A stretch of 64,000 bases of DNA from Arcuatula senhousia (Eukaryota; Mollusca; Bivalvia; Mytilida; Mytilidae), in the NCBI GenBank assembly GCA_963971305.1, contig OZ020307.1, positions 50,899,702 through 50,963,701 on the forward strand, in the 5' to 3' direction. Shown here in pieces: positions 11,901 through 21,184 of this stretch. The translations under genes were made by a program, and so were the position numbers. Position 1 is the stretch's first letter. Each line of letters opens with the position of its first letter. Below the pieces are notes generated by a model that worked only from the letters and a program-made list of their open reading frames with translations, was not told where the DNA came from and ran no database searches.

Positions 11901-14900
11901 TAACTGCATTTCCTTATATTGAAAATTTTAACTCCTCTGACACTTTCAGTCCAAATGGAACCAAACTTGGTATTATTGTTTATTATTATTAGGTGTATAG
12001 AACTAATGTGGGGATTTTTGATTGGTTGTAAAACATGGCCGCTGTGGCTAAAAATAGAACATTAGGTTAAACTGCATTTTTTTGCAAATAACTAAAAAAT
12101 GGTGACAGATTTTTAGATTTTGATTGAGAACAAAAGTGATCAGCACCTTTAGATCCACCATATTGTCAGATGACCCGATTATTAATCTTATGACCCTTTC
12201 AACGTTAAATAGATTTTGCCTTATAACCTTTACTTCAGGCACATATGTCAGGTGAGCGATTCAGGCTCCTGGGAGCCTCTTGTTATAAGACTTTTGTGGA
12301 CGATGAATTGCTGGAAAAGTATATTAGCTTGGCATCTGATATTAGGTATACAGACAGTTTAGGTTATGGGCTACGCAACTGTTACCATGTTGCGTGACCC
12401 TGACCCCATTTTCACGCTCCAGTGACTCTGTGAACTTAGATCTGTTTTCAGGCCGTAAACTTTTTTGTAAGACTTTTGTGGACGATGAATTGCTGGAAAA
12501 GTATATTAGCTTGGCAGCTTGGGTAAACAGACAGTTGTGGTTATGGACAACGCAACTGTCACCATGCCATGTGACCATGACCCCAATTTTAAGCTCCAGT
12601 GACTCTGTGAACTTAGGTCTTTTTTTCAGACAGAAAACTTTTTGTCTCGCCTGCGACGAATGTCGCAAAAGGCGAGACTTAGGTATGGTGATTCCGGCGG
12701 CGACAGCGACGGCGACGGCGGCGGCGGCGGCGTCCACAATTGGTTAAAGTTTTTGCTTAAGTCTGTTTTGTGTGAACTAGTTATGTTACACCATTGATAT
12801 TTGGTATGCAGTTGCATCAGCATCAGTACAAATCAGTTTTAAAAGGATTTCACCTGTATGCTCCTGCAGTCACGGTCTACTGACTTTGAAATTTAACACT
12901 GATTTGGCCGAGGTTAACCTTTTTTCTTAAGTCTGTTTAACATGAAGCAGTTATGTTACACCATTGATATTTGGTATGCAGTTGCATCAGCATCAGTACA
13001 GATCAGATTTAAAAGGATTTCACCTGTATGCTCCTGCAGTCACAGTCTACTGACTTTGAAATTTTACACTGATTTGGTCGATGTTAACCTTTTTTCTTAA
13101 GTCTGTTTAACATGAAGCAGTTATGTTACACCATTGATATTTGGTATGCAGTTGCATCAGCATCAGTACACATCAGTTTTAAAAGGATTTCACCTGTATG
13201 CTCCTGCAGTCACGGTCTACTGACTTTGAGATTTTACACTTTTTAACTTTTTATTTATGTCATAAGTGTTTTATATAAAGCAGTTATGGTTCACCATTTA
13301 TATTTGGTATGCAGCTGCTTAAGCATCAGTTAAGATCAGTTTAAGGAGGATTTTTACTTTATTTTATACTGTGTCCAGTTGCGACAGGCGAGACATGTCT
13401 CTGTGTTAACAGTTTATTGTAATACTTGTGTGGACAATGGATTGCTTGAATAGTATAATAACTAGGCATCTGTTATTAGGTATACAGACACTTTTTGTGT
13501 TTATATCAAGAAATGAAAGCTTAGGTAGTTGATTTTAGTGATGGTGCCGGATGGCGAGACATACTTTTAGTGGCCACACTTGTTGTATAAGTTTTCTCAG
13601 CCACTACTTTTCACAGCCACTTGATATTTGGTATACAGCATCAGGGTGGGTCCCATAATGTGGGAATTGATTTCAGGTCTGTCGCTCACCTACTTCCTGT
13701 TTAATGAAATCAAGCCATTTTTGACTGACAGATTTTTCTGGTTTTATTAGCCAGTGTCATGGTTTTAGGCAATTGACAAAATTGGACTATAACAATTGTG
13801 AGTTGACCTAAATTGGAAATAAAATTATGCCTTGAGCTTTTAATGGTATGTGAATTTTTACTTTGTAGGAACCATGAGAATAAGAAACTTTTACTGAGGA
13901 TCAAGCTGGACTGTGTCAGCTGGGAGACCCACCTCCTTGGTACAACCTGGGAACAGGTACTTGTTAAACCTTTTTGAGGCCTGGGTGGCCAAATGTTCTT
14001 ATGAACTGATTTAAATACTAAGCTACCAATCACAAATTTAATACTAATGAATGTAATAGATTTGCCAAAACTTCAAATTCTTGATACATGTAGATCTAGT
14101 TAAAATTTGAACATCATAGCCTATAAAAAAGGGAGATTGTTTAACTTGAATTTGAAACTCAAAACTTTCAAAAACTCAAATACTGCTAAAAGAAATGATT
14201 GTACATCAATGTATTAATCTACAACTTTGCATTATGTAGGAAGCTGATTCTGGGATAGATACAGACATTTTAAATCTGTTGTCCATTTTGTCTCCATGAC
14301 TGACCAAAGAAGTGGCCTCTTCACCTCAAGCAATCAATTGAAAGAGAAATTCATTTCATAAGAGACCTGGGGTCCCTGGAAATGGGTTTTCCATTTATAT
14401 TCAATTATAAACATTGATATAATTTTAGGGCTTTATGGCCATGGAAATGTTTAGCAAGGAACAGGATAAAGACACAGCTGGTTTACTGGTCCTACTTAAC
14501 CCTGCCACAGAGAAGTCATTTGTTAGTTGTTTGTATAGATCTACTGATTTGTGGACTGGGTAAGTAAATGATCCTTGAAAGTGACCTGGTATGTTTGTTG
14601 TGCTAATTTAAAAAAAAAAAAATATTATGCCCCATCTACGAAAGTAGAGGGGCATATAGTGTTCGGGTTTGTTCGTCTGTCTGTCCCAAATCTCATATTT
14701 CCAAATTCCCACTTACTTGCATTTTAGTAGTGATGATAAACACATTGCATGCTTCAGATGCTGGATGTGACCTATATTATCTGTATGAATGATAACGTAC
14801 AGAAAAATGGTTAAAGTTGATTCCCACTTACTGACAAGTGCCACATCAACCATATTGGTATGGTAAGTGCACCTAGTGATGCTAAGCACAATGCATGCTT

Positions 14901-16544
14901 CAGATGCTGGCTGTGACCTATATTTTTTGCATGAATGACCACTTATTCATGCAGAAAATGGTTAAAGTCCATTCCCACTTACTGACATGTGCCACATCTA
15001 CTATATTGTTATGGTAGGTGCACCTAGTGATGCTAAGCACAATGTATGCTTCGGATGCTGGCTGTGAATGTTGAACTGGCTGTGAAAGTGAACCACATTG
15101 ATGGCTGGGAATGACCACTTATATAAGAATGGTAAAGTCCATTCCTTTTTACTGACATGTGCCACATCAACAATATTGGTATGGAAGGTGCACATAGTGT
15201 TGCTTAGAACAATGCATGCTTTGGATGCTGGTATTGACCTATATTTTCCGCATGAATGACCACTTATAGAAGAATGGTTAAGTTGAAGTCCATTCCTTCT
15301 GACTGACAAGTGCTTTATTAGCAACCATGTTGATGCTTTAGTGATTGTGGAAAAAATAAAAGTTGCCAGATGGGGCATTATGTCTTTTGGACATATTCTT
15401 GTTTTTAAAATGCATTAACTAAACATATCAAAATGATTTAGTGTAAAGGTATTTTAAGTGATAAATTAATTTGCAACTACATTTTATAAATGAAACATTT
15501 GACACATTGATAAAACAAATTTAATAATAGGATTCGGAAACAAGACCTTAAGCCTTATAAATAAATCCCTCTCTTGGATTATTTTGATTTGAAGTTAAAG
15601 TAGTTATCAGTATGTTAACTTTTGGTTTGTCTGATCTGTTGATTTCTAATGTTTGTATTAATCAATCATTGAAACCTACTGACATCTTTTCTTTGCTTAT
15701 ATCAAAATTTCTCACTTAAGTTTACATTAGGGTATCATTAGGGCCCCGCATCAAAGATGCGGATGCCCTATAGTTTTCACTTTGTCCGTCCGTCGGTCCG
15801 TCCGTCAACAATTCTTGTGAACACTAAAACTCAAAAACTATTAATACCACAGTTCTGAAATTTTATACAGCTACTAAGTAGCATGTCATAATTTGCATAT
15901 TAACATTTCATGCTAAAATGTGAAATATTTTTGGAAAAAAAACTTCATTTTTTATCAAAATTCACAGATTTTGAGAATTGGACTTTGTGAACACTAAAAC
16001 TCAAAAACTACAGTTCTGAAACTTTGTACAGCCGTTAAGTAGCATGTCATGATTTGCATATTAAAATTTCGTGCAAATCTGATTAATATTTTTGTAAAAA
16101 ACTTCACTTTTTATCGAAAATCACAGATTTTGAAAATTGGACTTTGTGAACACTAAAACTCAAAGGCTATTAACAATACAGCTCTGAAGTTTCATACAGA
16201 TTCCAAGGAACATGCCATAGTGGTAATAATCAAAGTTCGTATGATTTTGAAAACACTTAGATCTTTTGCCGCGGGGCCCTTTCTGACTTTGTCAGTATTC
16301 TAGTTTTAGAGTTCACTTTGGAAAAAAATTGAACTCTGGTCATTTATTTTGTTTCTTTAGATACAAAGACCACTGCAGTACAGAGAACATTACAGCTGTT
16401 CTGGATCATAATCACACTATCCATGTGTGGGACAGACATTCATTGGACCTTTTATCTTCTACACAGATAGACCATGCTGATCATGTGACATTTATTGATG
16501 GTCATGTGACCACTGGTGGAGAACATTGTGTTCATTTACATTGA
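487..16544 (+). CDS. PALB2: PALB2-like gene, 3' portion (7 exons, 5' end outside window)
   Basis: Exons join at 487-2925, 3556-3711, 4108-4268, 6950-7168, 13869-13956, 14429-14559 and 16361-16544. All phases match, giving 1125 residues in the window and ending in TGA. The first residues (KVNRVLKAQEHVKKKIKELN) look like the end of the N-terminal PALB2 coiled coil. A long disordered segment of about 800 residues follows, with two AT-hook-like motifs and many SQ sites. The last 310 residues alternate beta-like blocks and contain a WD-like HTIHVWDRHS. In animals PALB2 links BRCA1 to BRCA2/RAD51 in homologous recombination in the nucleus; its C-terminal WD40 propeller binds BRCA2. Length and layout (coiled coil, large exon, WD40 at the very end) fit the family. 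The large exon is poorly conserved, so the call rests on architecture and both ends. Another chromatin protein with AT-hooks and a terminal propeller is the main alternative. Confidence 0.75.
2926..3555 (+). other. PALB2-like intron, unremarkable
   Basis: A 630-bp AT-rich intron with homopolymer A/T runs. No element or other gene is seen. The next intron (3712-4107) is likewise empty. Confidence 0.6.
3556..3711 (+). CDS. PALB2: PALB2-like exon b: start of WD40-like domain
   Basis: The acceptor TTTTTAG is at 3555; the frame reads LPDVDELVSLCSCSYIYR, then SLLLWRYKDG, a blade-like strand pair. The 3' end is uncertain: GAT|GTTTGT (3711) and AAT|GTGCAA (3729) are both phase 0 and both weak donors. 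I chose 3711 for its better match at +5. Confidence 0.65.
4108..4268 (+). CDS. PALB2: PALB2-like exon c: WD40-like domain
   Basis: The acceptor TTTCTTTCAG is at 4107 and the donor CAGAG|GTATGA at 4269. The exon encodes NYAGKEVSTFTFEGRAFFIV, then TTKEDNSTAVFMASF. It ends in phase 2, which the next exon completes as Arg. Confidence 0.75.
4425..5965 (+). repeat. Family E tandem array, about 150-bp units
   Basis: About ten units share GTGCCACATCAATGATATTG, GATGCTTAGCACAATGCATG and GGATGCTGGCTGTGACC. The same unit forms the core of the capped element at 14627-15404, but here no ATGCCCC/GGGGCAT caps flank the array. It is an uncapped or expanded relative. Short ORFs in it repeat with the unit and are not genes. 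Confidence 0.85.
6327..6908. mobile_element. MITE-like element with about 40-bp inverted termini
   Basis: The left end AAAGGACCAGGGCTGATAAG is an imperfect inverted copy of the right end CTTATCAACCCTAGTCCTTT. The match continues inward through TTTTTGGCC and GGGCCAAAA. The 582-bp interior has no coding capacity. It stops 41 bp before PALB2-like exon d. Confidence 0.7.
6950..7168 (+). CDS. PALB2: PALB2-like exon d: WD40-like domain
   Basis: The acceptor ACTTTTTAG is at 6949. The frame reads SCHISDRVIALGYTAGETIH and later PASIAVWTEEKEFCIW. The donor ATATG|GTAGAG follows 7168; phase 2 joins the next exon to complete Trp. Only about 40 bp separate the acceptor from the upstream MITE at 6327-6908. 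Confidence 0.78.
8416..12284 (+). mobile_element. Family A element nested in family B, with a second A start and a B copy inside
   Basis: It begins TAGCTCACCTGACCCGAAGG, followed by a (GTCC/CGTCC)n tract, and ends CAGGTGAGCGATTCAGGCTC plus the hairpin CTCCTGGGAG. Core units of about 500 bp recur (GGAGTTATTGCCCTTTTTGT, AACATGGCCGCCATGGC). A second complete A start occurs at about 9648, but only one A end is present. This means either a truncated second insertion or a tandem rearrangement. A family B copy interrupts it at 9905-11079. Confidence 0.8.
9905..11079 (+). mobile_element. Family B element inserted in family A
   Basis: It has a GTCTCGCCTGCGACGAAAAG cap, a (GGC)n/(GACGGC)n tract, about five 180-bp units, and the end cap GGCAGGCGAGACACACTTTT. 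On both sides the host A sequence is continuous (GGTAAAATGCAGTTTTT, then GCAAATAACTCAAAAACGGC). That shows a clean insertion at a T-run. Confidence 0.85.
12641..13412 (+). mobile_element. Family B2 element inserted in family B
   Basis: The cap is GTCTCGCCTGCGACGAATGT, followed by GGC-rich microsatellite. Three and a half units of about 180 bp (GCAGTTGCATCAGCATCAGT) follow. The end cap is TTGCGACAGGCGAGACATGT. Two further copies lie at 31764-32220 and 57747-58615. Confidence 0.85.
13869..13956 (+). CDS. PALB2: PALB2-like exon e: WD40-like domain
   Basis: The acceptor ACTTTGTAG is at 13868 and the donor GAACAG|GTACTT at 13957. The frame reads NHENKKLLLRIKLDCVSWE and LLGTTWEQ. It continues the strand begun as EFCIW across a 6.7-kb intron filled with nested repeats. 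Confidence 0.78.
14429..14559 (+). CDS. PALB2: PALB2-like exon f: WD40-like domain
   Basis: The acceptor AATTTTAG is at 14428; a consensus donor GG|GTAAGT follows 14559. The frame reads GFMAMEMFSKEQDKDTAGLL, then SFVSCLYRSTDLWT. It ends in phase 2. Confidence 0.8.
14627..15404 (+). mobile_element. Family E element, complete with caps
   Basis: It starts ATGCCCCATCTACGAAAGTA and ends CCAGATGGGGCATTATGTC, giving inverted ATGCCCCATCT/AGATGGGGCAT. The core consists of about 150-bp units like those at 4425-5965. It lies in the PALB2-like intron between exons f and g. Confidence 0.82.
15738..16306 (+). mobile_element. Family D element, complete
   Basis: The start AGGGCCCCGCATCAAAGATG forms a hairpin (GCATC/GATGC) and is followed by (GTCC)n. 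The core units contain GAACACTAAAACTCAAAAAC and TTTTATCGAAAATCACAG. The end GCCGCGGGGCCCTTTCTGAC is inverted relative to the start. It ends 54 bp before the terminal PALB2-like exon. Confidence 0.85.
16361..16544 (+). CDS. PALB2: PALB2-like terminal exon g: last WD40 blade and stop
   Basis: The acceptor TTTCTTTAG is at 16360. The exon encodes ITAVLDHNHTIHVWDRHS and ends TTGGEHCVHLH followed by TGA (16542-16544). A closing blade with the stop directly after its last strand matches the way PALB2 proteins end. Confidence 0.8.
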
Positions 16545-17730
16545 ATATTACATTCTGAGATACAATATGCATGATTGTATTAGTTAAAATGAAATTCAGT
16601 ATTTTTAAAGCCCCCTTTCACAGTTGCAGAAAATATATTATTTTGCAGTTTGTCTGTCCCTTTTTCTCTCACACTCAATATCTAGCCGACCTTTTTAAGG
16701 ATAAAAAATGGGAATTTTTAAAAATATATTTCTGGTCTTCTACTATTAAGTGGGTCATATACTTCCTGATTCCTGAATTTTCCATTGGGAGTATGCTTAG
16801 GATAACCTAGTGCAATGTCTTGTTGATATTAACATAGTAACTTAATGTTGGATACTTTTATAAAGGCTAAAATCTCATCCAATTTTCTTGCAAATATCGG
16901 GCAGGTGGGCAAATTTTTTTTTTATCAATTTTCGTCCATTTTCATAAAATATTATACCATTTTAAAGAAAATTAACCAAAAACGTGCACTATACGCCTCA
17001 AAATCAAAATAATTTTTTAAGGAAGTTGACAAAATCAGAGCTGGAATGGAAGAGAATCAAGGCTTTTTTTTTTGGCCTAATGTTTTGACATGTAGAGTTA
17101 TTTGGATATCAACCTGTTATAACAGTTGCTGATTTGTTTATGTTTATTTGTTGTTGTCATTTAATGTCTGTTATAGCATTAAACTTCTAAATAATATTTT
17201 TTATAATCTGTGACATGGTTAATGAAATCTGAATTTGAACACCAAATTTACATTTTACTCTTTAAAATACTTACATTAGATCAGAAGTTCCATTTCAAAA
17301 ATTTCCATTATAAAGGTAGGTACATATGTGTGGCCCAAAAGGGTCTACTTTTTGGGGTGTCCAATATGTGAAAAGGGTGCAATTTTCAGATGTTGCATAA
17401 ATGATAAGGTGTACTTTTCACAAATTTCATATACCAATAGAAAAAGAATCTGAAGAGAAGACAATCAAAATGTAGAAGGAGAATATATTGTGATACTGAT
17501 GAAGGCCTGAGGCTGAAACGTCTAATAAATGGTTTATCTAAACGATTGGAGAAAAAGAATGATCAAGCATCCACGTTTTACCTCCTTGTGACCCTAATTG
17601 TACATGCATTTGGTAACTAATTTACCATTTAAACTTTGATTTTAATAGAATATTTTATAAAATATGCCAAGTTTAAGCATATTTTATGTAATTCTTAATG
17701 CATTAAAAATATATGAATAGGTGCCATTTT
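16545..17730 (+). other. 3' flank of the PALB2-like gene
   Basis: AT-rich sequence with no convincing gene. A short stretch at 17494-17530 reads ACTGATGAAGGCCTGAGGCT then GAAACGTC, resembling a hammerhead-ribozyme core or Penelope-type tail remnant (see findings). Confidence 0.5.
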
Positions 17731-18539
17731 TAGGGCCCCGCATCGAAGATGCGGACGCCCTATAGTTTTCACTTTGTCCGTCCGTCCGTCCGTCCGTCCT
17801 TCCGTCTGTACATTTCATACATTATGGGACTTTTTTTACATTGTGGGACTTCATAAAAAGTCCCACAAAAAAATGAAGAAATAATACCTTATTTGCATAT
17901 TTCCTTATCATGTGATCATTATTACAAGTAAAGTCTCTCAAACATAAGAATAGCATTGATAGACATTTATTGATGGACTGTATGGACAGTTACCACAAAC
18001 CATGGACAAGACCATAAAATTTTTATTTGAAATCCATTCGGACCACTCGGATTTTTTCCTTTGTTGAAAGCTGAACTTGGATCACTTTGAAATCTCTGCC
18101 ATTTTATGTCCAGATGAATTATTTCTAATGGATGTTGCAGATCAACATGCAAGTGAGGTAAGTTAGAATTTTAATGGAGAATATATTGCAATGGAAATAT
18201 TGCATGTGGTTTTAAAGTTGATAAAAAGTATTTTTAATCTTAATGGGACTTTTGTCCAAATGTTTACAAGTAAATAAAAAAAAACATGGAAGAAGAATTT
18301 GCTTTTAGTAATATTAATGTGTTTGTTTATATGTTTAGGGGTTTTTACTGCTGTAATGCTTACATTCTAATGGTTTCCTTCAGTTAGTGGGATTTTTTTC
18401 TCTAAAAAAAATGCATGAATATAACCAAAGACATTTTGTTATATGCTTAAGAATAAAATGATGGTATGTTAAACAGTAAAAAGCAAGGGTTACTTGAAGT
18501 TTTAAAAAAGGTAAATTCTAATGCAATTTTGGTGTTTGA

Positions 18540-20380
18540 TAATTATGACTAGATAGCAGCTATATTATGCTTAGAAGTTTTGGGATCATATTCTTGTTTT
18601 GTGGGACCTTTGATTTTATGGGACCTTGGTCTTAGTTTGTGAGACTTTTACTATCTATCATGTCTATTGAAGTTAAAAATCAAAATTAGAAAACAAGATA
18701 ACTACATGTATATGGCAATTTCTTAGATATTTTAACATTTTATTTTTGTTTTGTGGGACTTTCAGTTATATGGGACCTTGGTCTTAGTTTGTGAGACTTT
18801 TACTGCCTATAAAAGTTAATAATGAAAATTAGAAAAAAAGATGCTTAGAAGTTTTGAGATTTTATTTTTGTTTTGTGGGACTTTTTATTTTATGGGACCA
18901 CAGGTCTTACTTTGTGAGACTTTTACTGCCTATAGAAGTCAAAAATTGAAAATTTGAAAAAAAGATAACTACATGTATATGACAATTTCTTAGATATTTT
19001 AAAATTTTATTTTTGTTTTGTGGGACTTTCAGTTTTATGGGACCTTGGTCTTAGTTTGTGAGACTTTTACTGCCTATAGAAATTAAAATGAAAATTAGAA
19101 AAAAAGATGCTTAGAAGTTTTGAGATATTATTTTTGTTTTGTGGGACTTTCGATTTTATGGGACCTTGGTCTTAGTTTGTGAGACTTTTACTGCCTATGG
19201 AAGTTAAAAATGAAAATTAGAAAAAAAGATGCTTAGAAGTTTTGAGATTTTATTTTTGTTTTGTGGGACTTTTTATTTTATGGGACCACAGGTCTTACTT
19301 TGTGAGACTTTTACTGCCTATAGAAGTCAAAAATGAAAATTAAAAAAAAAGATAACTACATGTATATGGCAATTTCTTAGATATTTTAAAATTTTATTTT
19401 TGTTTTGTGGGACTTTCAATTTTATGGGACCTTGGTCTTAGTTAAAAATGTGAGACTTTTACTGCCTAAAGAAGTTAAAACTGAAAATTAGAAAAAAAGA
19501 TGCTTAGAAGTTTTGAGATTTTGTTTTGTTTTGTGGGACTTTCGATTTTATGGGACCTTGGTCTTAGTTTGTGAGACTTTTACTGCCTATAGAAGTTAAA
19601 AATGAAAACTAGAAAAGAAGATGCTTAGAAGTTTTGAGATTTTATTTTTGTTTTGTGGGACTTTTTATTTTATGGAACTTTGGTCTTAGTTTGTGAGACT
19701 TTTACTGCCTATAGAAGTTAAAGATGAAAACTAGAAAAGAAGATGCTTAGAAGTTTTGAGATTTTATTTTTGTTTTGTGGGACTTTCAGTTTTTTATGGG
19801 ACCACATGTCTTACTTTGTAAGACTTGTACTGCCTATAGAAGTCAAAAATGAAAATAAGAAAAAAAGATATAAAAAAATATATGCTTAGAAGTTTTGAGA
19901 TTTTCTTTTTCTTTTGTGAGTTATTTGATTTTATGGGACCTTAATGAGTCATAGTTTGTGAGACTTTTGCTGTCTATAGAATAAAAAAATGAAAATTAGA
20001 AAAAAAGATAAAATCTTTATGCTTAGAAGTTTTGAGATCTTATTCTTGTTTTGTGGGACCTTTTATTTTATGGGGCCTCATTCTTAGTTTGTGAGACTTT
20101 TACTGCCTATAGAAGTTGAAATGAAAATTAGAAAAATATTTTTAGAAGTTTAAATATTTTATTTTTGATTTGTGGGACTTTTTTATGGGACCTTGGTCTA
20201 AGTTTGTTTGACTTTTACTATCTATAGAAGTCAAAATTGAAATTTAGAAAAAAAGATAAAAACTTCTATCTTAGAAGTTTTGAGATTTTTGGTTTGTTTT
20301 GTGGGACCTTTTATTTTATGGGACCTTGGTCTTGGATTTGTGAGACTTTTAATTAGTTTTACTATCTATAGCTTTGAAGG
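18540..20380 (+). repeat. Tandem array, about 120-bp units with GTGGGACTT
   Basis: About 14 units carry TTTTGTGGGACTTT, TATGGGACCTTGGTCTTAG and GTGAGACTTTTACTGCCTAT. Units vary by small deletions and by ACCACAGG versus ACCTTGG forms that alternate in blocks, which suggests higher-order duplication. Upstream, 17841-17868 is a hairpin of GTGGGACTT with its own inverse. An isolated exon-like stretch ends at a strong donor GAG|GTAAGT at 18157. Confidence 0.88.
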
Positions 20381-20420
20381 CCACAAGGAATAAAAATGTG
20401 TTCTTGTTGGATAATCAAAA

Positions 20421-21103
20421 TGTACTGTAATTGCATTATGAATATTTATTCATGATTGGATTATTAATAATCGTTTTGTGTGCATTTCTACATCTTTTTT
20501 ATTCTTATGGATCGGTTCCGTATTTCTACGTTTTTAGAACTCCCCCGGGATAGTTTCACATGTTTTATCTAATTCACTCTCCTTTCCGGCTGGATAACCA
20601 ACGTGTCAACACACATGTGAGGATCCTCTCTCGCTTTGGAAGTCAAAACCTGCCAAACGTACAGTGTAAGACACTTTATTTTATTCTCGTTATCTTTCTG
20701 AGACATTCTATTAATGTGTTGTTTATATCAAAACAGTGAAACTTCGTATTTAAATAACTTTCGTTTTGACTTGGCTAATTTGTTGAATTTATATCCCGAT
20801 CTAGGATTTCTTCACCGGAAGGTTTTTCAATGTTAAATTTGAACTGTAATACTGAATTTCATTATAATTATTTATAATATCTAGTCTTTCAATTTCGATT
20901 TATCTGTATTTTTTAAGTGCTGTTTAATTTGATTAACTTTGAATTGTATCTCTCTGATTGTACTTATGCTCGTTTCATTTGTGTTTCAGTTATTTACCTT
21001 GTTGATGTACTACGTGGTTAATAAAATGATATTTCCCCGGATCTTGTCATTCAACTAGCCCCGTATTTACATCTGGTTAGCTACCTGCCGCACGGGCAGA
21101 ATA
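20421..21103 (+). repeat. 5' LTR of the BEL/Pao-type element
   Basis: Begins TGTACTGTAATTGCATTATG and ends CGCACGGGCAGAATA. A polyadenylation signal AATAAA lies at 21020-21025. No difference from the 3' LTR was found by eye. Confidence 0.9.
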
Positions 21104-21184
21104 GTAAATAAACTACACCTGGCTGGTTAACTTCTTCGGGGCACCGTTGTACGACTTGCGGGGTCAACACAGCATCGCCACATC

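Larger units (their letters stand above)
7786..13586 (+). mobile_element. Outer family B element, split by nested insertions
   Basis: It starts with the hairpin cap GTCTCGCCTGCGAC and ends with GGCGAGACATACTTTTAGTG near 13550. The core is about 180-bp tandem units (GTAAACTTTTTTGTAAGACT ... CAGTGACTCTGTGAACTTAG). The array is broken at about 8416 by a family A element, resumes at 12285 at the same point of the unit, and is broken again by B2 at 12641-13412. The remaining tail runs from 13413 to about 13585. It lies in PALB2-like intron 4. No protein is encoded. Confidence 0.82.

Noticed and set aside
8881..11992. Recurring ORF of 65-80 codons beginning [16 protein letters not shown] or [16 protein letters not shown] (also in reverse at 44429-45128)
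   Set aside because: It recurs only because it lies in the family A core unit; reading length varies with indels, and there is no start context or domain. Similarity follows the DNA.
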